Assembly (NCBI GenBank): GCA_018340375.1
Contig: JAFFJZ010000002.1
Coordinates: 18,556,001 to 18,620,000, forward strand
DNA length: 64,000 bases
Direction of reading: 5' to 3'
Source: Gonatopus flavifemur
Taxonomy: Eukaryota; Arthropoda; Insecta; Hymenoptera; Dryinidae
The notes beneath the pieces are model-generated. The model made no database searches, had not been told where the DNA came from, and saw only the letters and a program-made list of their open reading frames with translations. Shown one piece after another: positions 43,661 through 64,000 of the stretch (position 1 is the stretch's first letter; every line of letters begins with the position of its first letter). Both the position numbers and the translations under genes were made by a program.

Positions 43661-46600
43661 ATGTTGAAAGAATATTTAATTGAAAATCATCGCAATGAAC
43701 TTGAAAAAATTTTAAATTCTACGGATAATGATACTTTTTATTCCATCTATGTAAAGTAAGTTGAAGATTATTGACATATATCATTACGAGTTCATGTTAT
43801 TGGTTTATTAAATTCTCATACGAGTACCAAAGGGATAATTTCCATATTTCAGTTTTGTATCGCTATTTGAAGCTGATGCGGACTTTGCTCAGAACATCTT
43901 ATGCCGTCCTAGAGAATATTTACCACTTTGCGATACTGCGGTTATCGAGGCTCAAGAAGAAATAGCAGAACCAGAACAAGTAGTCAAACAGAAGGTAATT
44001 GTAGATTCTTATTCGATTATTGCAATTATTTTTTGCATCACTAGTCAAATAAAATCTTTCAATCACTGAAAAAGTATGAAAATGAATGATCAAGGGACGA
44101 TCCATTTGGAAATATTTTGTGTACAGGAAATGAGTAGAGATGTGGTGCTTTGATAAAAACATGAAATCATAACACACGTGTTGAAGAAATATTGGAGTAA
44201 AGTGAGAAGCTATTTCAGGAGAAATGATTACGAAACAAGCCAGTTTTTGATGTGCACAGTAATTCATCTCATCAAAAAATCACACCATAATTTTGCTTTC
44301 ATCAATTCTGGTCAATAAGGAAAAGTGTTTTAATGCTCTCTTCCTATTCGAGCTTTTAAATGTTTGGATCAATCTTTCCCAATTGTGTTTTATCTCTCCT
44401 GATATTATTAACATTGATACAGAATTGGAATTTGACTGATTTTTCATTTAACTCTTTTAATCAAATTATGTGTTCCAATTGGATGAATTCCTGCGCTATT
44501 TTTCATCCCTTCTCCCTTCTACTATTTTACACTGTTGTATTATTGATCTTTGTAAAAAGGAGTATTTCTCTGTGAAAAATAAATATATTCCATTGAAGAA
44601 TTCATTTGAATATTAAAATCATTGATTGCAGGTACGAGTTAGGATCACCGCTGTTCCCGAAACCATAGATCAGGGCGAAATAGGACAACTGGTTAAAACT
44701 AGTGGCATCATTGTGCGCATATCTCAACCAACAGTCTTAAAACTCGTCAAACGTTTTAGTTGCAAAAAGTGTAAACATATAACTGCGGCAAAGGTTCTTC
44801 AACACATTTTGCTATAAATTATTCTAAGAAATGAGACACATTTTTTGAATATTCTTTCAATCTTCCACAGTTGGAATGGGAAAGAAACATGTTTCCAGAT
44901 ATCAAACAATGCGGAGCTTGTCGTTCGTCCAGCGTTACAGTTCTCACAACACTAGATCAGGATGATTGTTCAGATTATCAAGAAATAAAGGTTCAAGTAA
45001 GTTTGATGTTTGCAATTTGACTGATCTTCTCCATTTAACTTGACATATTCAACTTTACAATAGGAAAAACGCCAAACGGATGCGCTTAGTACATACACAG
45101 TAGGACTACAAGTGATTTTACTTGATGATTTAGTCGACAAATGTAGACCTGGAGATAATGTTGATATAAGGTATTGTATGCAAATTTAAATTGAAATTTA
45201 GTATATTATTTTACTACAATAAGAATCAATTTTGATGTTTTTAGTGGTATAGTGATAAGAAAATGGGGGAATTTAAAACCTGGTAATCGTATGGAGGCCA
45301 CCACCTTCATGATAGCCAACAGCATATCGATCCTTGGAAAAATATCTGTGACTACATATTCCATGCAAGAGATGAAGAACGTGTTTGATAATTATTGGGC
45401 GCAATACAGGAATAACCCTTTAGTCGGACGAGATAAAATTCTTGCTTCGATATGTCCTAAAGTAAACCAATAACATATATTAATCCTTACCTAGTAGTAG
45501 TAATAATAATATTATTAAAATACCAATGTGGAATTCCACTCGCAATACAAAATTTTCAGTTATACGGCATGTATATCGTAAAATTGGCACTTGCTGTGGT
45601 TTTAGCTGGGGGAGTAGCGAAAACTAACGATACCGGTAAGTGAATTGAAGATTCGATTTCTCGCTTCAACAGCAAATATTTGAATTTAATACAAACACCA
45701 GGTACAAGAGTTCGAGGCGAACCCCATCTTTTATTCATCGGAGATCCAGGAACAGGAAAATCTCAAATGCTTCGTACGGCATCTCGATTGGCGGCGAGAT
45801 CTGTTCTTACAACTGGTATCGGCTCTACGGCAGCAGGTCTCACCGCGGCCGCCGTCAAAGTTCGTTCAGACAGTAAACGTAGTAATATTATTATACAATT
45901 TCATATCAATATTTATAGCAAATTATACAAGATAAGGGTTGTAGTATGTAGATATGTAGAAATTAAGCGTTTAGCGGATAATAGACAGGGTTGGAGGATT
46001 TCATCAAACCAGTCATAAGACTGATGACTTCATTATGATGATCAATATTCTAATTTATTCTGGTTTTAGGATACAGATGGTTGGCATCTCGAGGGAGGAG
46101 CGTTAGTCCTAGCGGATGGAGGTGTTTGTTGTATCGATGAATTCACTACTATGAGTTCCCACGATCGAGCTTCCGTACACGAAGCTATGGAACAACAAAC
46201 CATATCTATAGCTAAAGCGGGAATAGTGAGTACTTTGAATTGTCGATGTACCGTTATTGCCGCTACCAACCCCGAAGGGGGATTATTCGTCGAAGGAGAG
46301 GAATGGAAAACGCGGTTAGGGAATCCTCTTCTCTCGCGATTCGATTTGATTTTACTTCTCCGAGATCACAATAATCCTGAATGGGATGAATTAACTTCCC
46401 GACACGTTCTGAAATCTACCTCCGAACCGAATGAGATGGAAATTGAAATGTAAATACAGGTTTTTTTCTTTTTTAAGGAAGAACTTTACTGTGACTGTGA
46501 GTCAAAAAGTTGATTTTTCTTTTCATTTTCTGGAATTATATATCTTCAAAAGATCTTATGTATTTCAATTTTCAAGTCAAAACTTATAAAAAATAATGAA

Positions 46601-48075
46601 GTTGCAGTTGTTTGATTTATATAAAGTAAGGGGCTCAATTATCTTTTCCTTTATTGTATAAATGAATTATATATAATTGATATGTATTTATTTATTCTTT
46701 AGCAAGTTGCCTGCAATAACAAAAACCAATAGCAACCAGAAATATAAGCAGTATAAGCAAAATTACATTATTGCGGTAAGCTCCTGTAAAATACTCTCGA
46801 AAAAGAGCTCAAACTAGAATTGAAGAAATCAAAGTCAGGGGACATTTTAGCTCGATCACCAATACGATACAGCCTTGACAAACCTCAAACAAATCCGAAG
46901 GGTTCCTCACCAACACCGTTCATGAAAGTTCAATGACTCTAATAAGGAAGGCAAATCAATAAGATTCTTAAGCAATTTTAAAATAAATGGAGCATCATAA
47001 TTCGTTCACTCAGTCAGTAAGCTGATTCCATTCAATAAATTACTTGAAATGAGTGATATACAATGTAAAATGAAATTATTGCGTGGCTCGAACAGTCAAT
47101 TGAGAGAAAATAACCAACTGTATCTAAATTATTGGGTGAAAAAGAGTTTTTCTTGAGGAGACGATATCAGGGATTGATCTTTTCTACTTCTCATAAAAAT
47201 TCAAAAATCAATTTCAGGTCTTAAAACAATAGTTTCAGCTGCACAGAGGTATTTTTGCTTTAGAAAAATATTTGTTAAAATCTGGGGTATAGAAATGGGG
47301 ATGATATTTGATCCACTTACTTCACCTTTCTTCCAAATCTTGAATAAATTATTCAGTTATGTCCAACAAATTGAAAACAAAAACAGTTTTTTTAGGCTTA
47401 TCACAGTCGGGTTTTGAACCTTAATTCCGATCTATCGGATTAATTAATGTGTTCAAAATTGTATTAAATTGTAGAGATTCCAAGAAGAAAATTGATCTTC
47501 TGAGGACAGAGGGATTGTGGAAAGAAGAAAGTTTACGTGAATATTTAGCGCACGTTCATCTTTTTAAACCAGAGATCACAAGAGAAGCTGAACAAGTTCT
47601 TAGCGCTACTTATCTTCATCACAGATCTAACCCTGTGAGAAGAGCAGAAAGAACTACAGTGAGACTTTTGGATAGTCTTATAAGGTATTCAAATATTTGG
47701 ATTAATGACCGTAAATCGTGATCAAGTATCAATTCATGTTTTCGTTTTAGATTAGCCGAGGGGCACGCCAAATTGATGTATCGAGAACATGTTCTGGTTA
47801 TGGATGCTTTGGTGGCTTCCGAATTGATTGGAACTACCGTTACGGGAGAAACAGACGTTGGGAGTCCATTCCCTGAAGATCCAATGGCAAGCTATCGTTC
47901 GAAAGGTAAGTTTTTCTATAACTTGATATATATGTATTTGTTATAGAACTTGATGATGTATCTCTATGAAAATTTATAGAATTACATAAAAAATTACAAT
48001 AAATATTTATAATTGGTTTTAGGGAAAGAATTGTTAAAAAAACTGAATTTACAAAATCTTGATCGGTTTTTATGA
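43661..48075 (+). CDS. MCM9: MCM9 DNA helicase
   Basis: Twelve exons: 43661-43755, 43853-43994, 44632-44793, 44871-44996, 45064-45170, 45245-45461, 45560-45635, 45702-45859, 46070-46449, 47475-47684, 47751-47905 and 48023-48075, giving 626 residues. The N-terminal OB region keeps a CxxC...CxxC zinc module (CKKCKH, CGACRSS) and the family phrase DYQEIKVQE. The AAA+ core has Walker [10 protein letters not shown], sensor and hairpin words [14 protein letters not shown], Walker [21 protein letters not shown], sensor 1 ATNPEGG and arginine finger PLLSRFD. The winged-helix end shows [20 protein letters not shown]. With MCM8 it works in recombination and crosslink repair. The long disordered tail of vertebrate MCM9 is absent; the protein stops soon after the helicase fold. 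Two donors are weak (GTTCTT at 44794, GTTCGT at 45860). In-frame read-through past 46449 gives an immediate stop, so splicing there is required. Confidence 0.9.
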
Positions 48076-51000
48076 ATATTTACTTTTGGATTTGCAAACG
48101 CTGTCCAGTATCGAAGTAGGTATCCAAGTAGAATTATAGAAATTACGAAGATTTATATATTTTCTACTAAGATTCAGTTCATTAAGAATTGTCTGTGATA
48201 TTAAACTTATCGTAAAGTATGTGGTGAAATTATTTACACTTTACAGATAAGTCCTCAATATACTCGAATGTAATAAAGATATGCAGTTCACCTACGTTAT
48301 AATATGAAAGAATTTTGTATTCTTTAATCTTCAAACATGATTCCATTCCATTTTTTCATCCAAGTGAGCTTATTTATAATCAAATGAAATTGTGGTTAAA
48401 AAAATATGTGTGACGCACCGCACACGAGTTCTTAGATATTTTCTATCAAAGAGAGAACTTCGCTACATTAATCACTTCTCCCCCTTTTCCATTTATTAGA
48501 CGCATTTTTATATGAATAATTTAAAAAAAGATAAATTCTTCAGTTCCTAAACGAACCAGTAATTTTATTTGATATATAACCCAAAGGAGTGAAATAAACA
48601 CGAACATCGAATAGAATATCAAGCAAAATAAATTCATTTATTTGTTTAGAATTCACAAATAAATATAAAAAATGTATACTTCTTTGAAAAGAAAAAAGAA
48701 TTTCGAGAACAAGCTATTCATAGTTTATCAATGAGAAATAACAAAATGATGTCTGAAAGACGATATTCGAAAAAATTAACATACATCCGTTTTATTTACA
48801 AATACGCACGTCACAATTAAACTCACGTTCATAACAATTCGACGTACGACGTAAAAGCTTACGTAAAGATATGCACATCGGAAAAGTCTAACTTTCTTTC
48901 AGTGAATGAGTATTCAAAGTTGACATGATTTACAATCAAACGATCATGCATAGCGTGAGAACTTTGTTTTTATTGTTTTTTTTCTTAAATTTTGCATAAA
49001 TAATAGCACCATCCTTTTCACTTTCGTATATTCTATATGAAAAATAAGTGAAGAAACGTACTGTTAGGCCAATTAAATATTGTTCGCTCGCTAATCAACA
49101 TTTTACCTACAGTTTACTTGGAACACTTGTCTTTAATATACCTCTTTGACGACAAAAATGATGAACGATAATAGAATGATCGTGTATTTTATCAAAGAAA
49201 ATATTCAGCAAATGATTCAGTATAGTTTTTGTGCATTCAGAGAGCAGCGACGTTGTCGTCGATTGCACAGTCAAGTTTCATACCTTTCATATAATTGTTT
49301 ATCATCTTATCATCTAATAAGATCTACCATCGAAGTTGATCATCGAGATTTTTATAGACAATGAAAAAACAAGAAGGTAGTTTATTCGAAATCATTGAAA
49401 ATTTAACTACGATATATAAAACGATGGAACATTATTCGATGCAATTGACAGTCTTAAGTTTCAACATAATAAATACAATAAAAATTCTAATATCATTAAG
49501 AGAAAGGTATATCGTGAATATCTGAGTTTCAACTTGGATGGAAGAGACGATTGATCATAGTTGTATGCCTTTGGTAAAAGACAACGACGACGTAGGTTGA
49601 CGACACATTGGTGTTTCACATTTACTAGAATTATACATGGATATCGATCATTTTGTATTTCTTCAATGACATTTGAATAAATTTATCCTGTTTCTTATGT
49701 GAAGGACAAAAGTGGTTATGGTGCTCCACAAATAATTCACTTTTTTATGTACAGCTTGGATTTATGATTCCGAATATCAAGTTTATTCCTTTGAAAAGAA
49801 AGGACCAATGTTTGAGTTTCATGAATTGAAAAATTGAAACAAACGGAATTGAAATTATTGTATGAATCATGTAATCATTTTTCTGAAAGCGTCTTCAAAA
49901 AGTATTGTCAATTATCGTACGAGAATTCAGAAATGAAACACAATTGAGAAATGATATTTGTGAATGAAATTTGTCGTCATATTTAAACAACCGTCATTGA
50001 AAGCTATATAGATATACATAGAATTATGTCTATACAAATGTACATGCATATAATTAGTTATATACAAATCCAATCGTTCATCATCGATTAAAATTCATAA
50101 ATATTTGTTTATCCGTCATTACAATTAGGAAACAATTTATCGTAACAATGATAATGATCATTCTTTTTCCTTCAAATTATATTACTCGTTCTCATCGAAG
50201 AGTCAAATTGTTAAGCAAAATTAAGTCTACCAATGAATCATTAATAATCGATCAATCAGTCACGTTGATCCGCATACTCTATTTATTGGCTAATAAAAAC
50301 CATCGTCTCTCTTGAACTTTGAAGGAAAAATAATTCACGTGGTCATATTTTGTACTTTGTTAAGTTATAGACAATAGAATCATTGGTGTTTCGTTTAGAT
50401 AATTCTAGATTTTTATATATATGTATACGAATATATATAATAGTCGTCGTTCGATTCAGCACCCTGCTATAATTTCTTCCCATTCATCAAGTATCTCTAT
50501 TCCTTCTCTCACGACGACTTGCTCTGTGACTTGAAACAACTTCTTTTTACCTTCTTTTTCAACATACGTGTATATATATATATTTTTCCTTTTGTTTCTC
50601 CTTTGCTACGTTTTCATCTAAAAAGCTTCGTTCCAAATCAAACTAACAGTCGGACACTATCCATTCCGTGTCCACTGTTTGACATATATATATATATATC
50701 CTCCAAGTCATGCAGTGCAACAGATGTTTGACTTATTATGGCAAGTGTTCATTAATAAATGATTGTTAATGATAGTAATATCCCAAGAACTTTCTTTTGG
50801 TATTCGATAACACGTATTTACGCATCAAAATACATACGAAATATTCAACTTTCATTGATTTGAATGCCTTTTGTCAGTATTACTCTTTGTACAAATGAAA
50901 AAAGAACTTTCCAAATATTGAAAATCAAAGCAACTGAAATGAGTCGAAGTACACAAGAAGCAGATTTTCTAAACACATTTTGTCCATCGTCATCTCGGTG

Positions 51001-51512
51001 TGAAATGAGGACAAAATTAGGCCAACAACCGAAGAACAGTGCACAGTTGATTTTCATACATGCGTGAAGTGGACGGCATTGGATTAACCGACTGAGCATA
51101 GAACAGCTAAAACATAAGAAATTTCTTTATTCAAAGCCAGAAATTTATTTCCATCATTTCTTACCTCCTCAATTATTTTGATTTTTTTTTCTCTTTCCTC
51201 TTCTGTTTTCCGCATTCAACACATTTTCTCTTAGAGTTTCATGTCACTATCCGCCAGTAAATTCTTACATCATCATAATCATCATCATCACCACTCCCCA
51301 ATTTCTTCATTCTTATTAGAAAAGTTTATCTGTTTCTACGCCCTTCCGAGCTTACCGTGCTATTTTTGTTTTTCATATCTGAAAATGTTGAACAAGAATT
51401 TCATTGAACGTAGTATTTTTAATCAAATTTTAACTGAAAATACTGCGAATGATGCAACAAAGATTGAACATTGAATTCTTCTATTCAAAACTCTTTGCAA
51501 CTGTCGTTACAC
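48076..51512. other. Shared 3' region of MCM9 and NF1
   Basis: About 3.4 kb of AT-rich sequence lies between the convergent MCM9 and NF1 genes with no supported coding exon. It likely includes long 3' UTRs. TA microsatellite runs occur at about 50416-50442 and 50570-50583 and again at 50684-50700. A (CAT)n tract is at 51270-51292. Confidence 0.4.
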
Positions 51513-51690
51513 ACTGTAACAAATATGGGGAGTTTTTCCTGATTTCAGGGATTGCTTTTTCATGAAAAGTAGAGGATTTTTCCTCCATTTGAAGGAATCA
51601 TTCCATTCTTTGGGGGTTCAATCCCCCAAAAAAACAAGGGAAAACTCCTCCAAATCAAGGTAAAAAATTCCCTATTCATGTTTTACAGAG
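51513..51690. mobile_element. Foldback MITE near the NF1 stop codon
   Basis: The left end ctgtaacaaatatggggagt and, inverted, the right end ctgtaaaacatgaataggga match with a few differences. Inner pairs ggatttttcctcc and gggggttcaatccccc add small hairpins. No ORF. Confidence 0.55.
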
Positions 51691-51815
51691 CGTAGATTTT
51701 TATTCTATCGTATGACCTTCCATGATTATGAAACCAAATTTTCTGTAATGAGAGACATTGCAAAACTTATTTGGACGACGCTTTTTCTTTGGATTAAAAT
51801 GTAGTAAATGAAGTC

Positions 51816-63756
<11,941 letters not shown>

Positions 63757-64000
63757 CTGAAATAGAATAATCCATCTTTTTATATACAAACAAAAAACTT
63801 TAGCCAAATCTTGCACGAAACATTTGCCCGATGTCTCGGCGCTAGGATCTCCTTAAGAGACTTTGAAAGCATTTTAAAGGACTGTTTTGATTCAGGATTG
63901 TCAAATGGTGAAAAGAGAGTCTCAAATTCAGCTCAATTCTCGACTGAATCTATTATGCAAACAAATTAAGGGGGATCCTGCTTTAGGAGACCTCGGAAAA
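63757..64000. other. NF1 intron with TTAA repeat tips
   Basis: This is the intron upstream of the first visible NF1 exon. The phrase ctaggatctccttaa (63841-63855) and the facing attaagggggatcctgcttt (63965-63984) look like the outer ends of two TTAA-type elements; the second runs off the window. Confidence 0.4.

Noticed and set aside
44794..44817. MCM9 stop after KVLQHILL
   Set aside because: This is intron read-through; splicing at the weak GTTCTT donor to 44871 restores the conserved zinc-module region.
46450..46456. Premature stop in MCM9 after EIEMstop
   Set aside because: A GT donor at 46450 joins in frame to the exon at 47475, restoring the conserved C-terminal helicase part.
51270..51292. 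Histidine-repeat ORF
   Set aside because: It reflects a CAT microsatellite in the 3' region of NF1, not a gene.

Overview
The window is nuclear DNA from an insect. It is AT-rich, its genes are split by short GT-AG introns, and it is full of small DNA transposons. NF1, FANCL, MCM9, PLEKHM1, an NXF-type RNA exporter and a CYB5RL-type reductase can be read by family motifs. MCM9 is, as I recall, absent from Drosophila, so a non-dipteran insect is likely; Hymenoptera is a guess I cannot settle from the sequence. No viral, rRNA or CRISPR sequence was seen, and no tRNA was found by eye.

Layout. Positions 1-22005 hold no host exon I can support. They are a dense, partly nested collection of foldback and MITE elements (TA-, TTAA- and CACGGAG-type) plus one TIR element carrying a THAP-domain ORF. 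Positions 22006-23355 (minus) are one long 5' exon that ends at a splice donor right after a polo-like-kinase signature (Y..G.FLGK). The rest of that kinase is not in the window, so the repeat field is best read as its giant intron. Positions 28191-31197 (plus) encode a THAP-domain protein whose middle is made of five homologous phase-0 exons. An apparently intact mariner lies just behind it.

The gene-dense half follows: PLEKHM1 (34654-36897, plus), an intronless NXF paralogue (37713-39383, minus), FANCL (40131-41828, plus), CYB5RL (41854-43049, minus), MCM9 (43661-48075, plus) and most of neurofibromin (51816-63756 and beyond the right edge, minus). Gene pairs alternate: NXF/FANCL and CYB5RL/MCM9 are divergent from short shared promoters, while PLEKHM1/NXF, FANCL/CYB5RL and MCM9/NF1 are convergent. 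FANCL and CYB5RL stop codons are only 25 bp apart.

Function. FANCL (the ubiquitin ligase that modifies FANCD2/FANCI) and MCM9 (helicase partner of MCM8) both act in interstrand crosslink repair and homologous recombination and sit about 2 kb apart. PLEKHM1 links Rab7/HOPS to autophagosome-lysosome fusion. NF1 is a RasGAP. The NXF paralogue would act in RNA export or in an NXF2-like small-RNA silencing role.

The most unusual points are the tandem exon array in the THAP gene, three of whose units end in a SUMO-type KQE motif; the kinase exon with a roughly 430-residue low-complexity leader and an intron of more than 22 kb; the THAP-only TIR element sharing ends with nearby MITEs; and a TIR element in an NF1 intron carrying a broken copy of what I remember as a widespread uncharacterised animal protein. 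All exon joins were worked out by hand from splice sites and frame.
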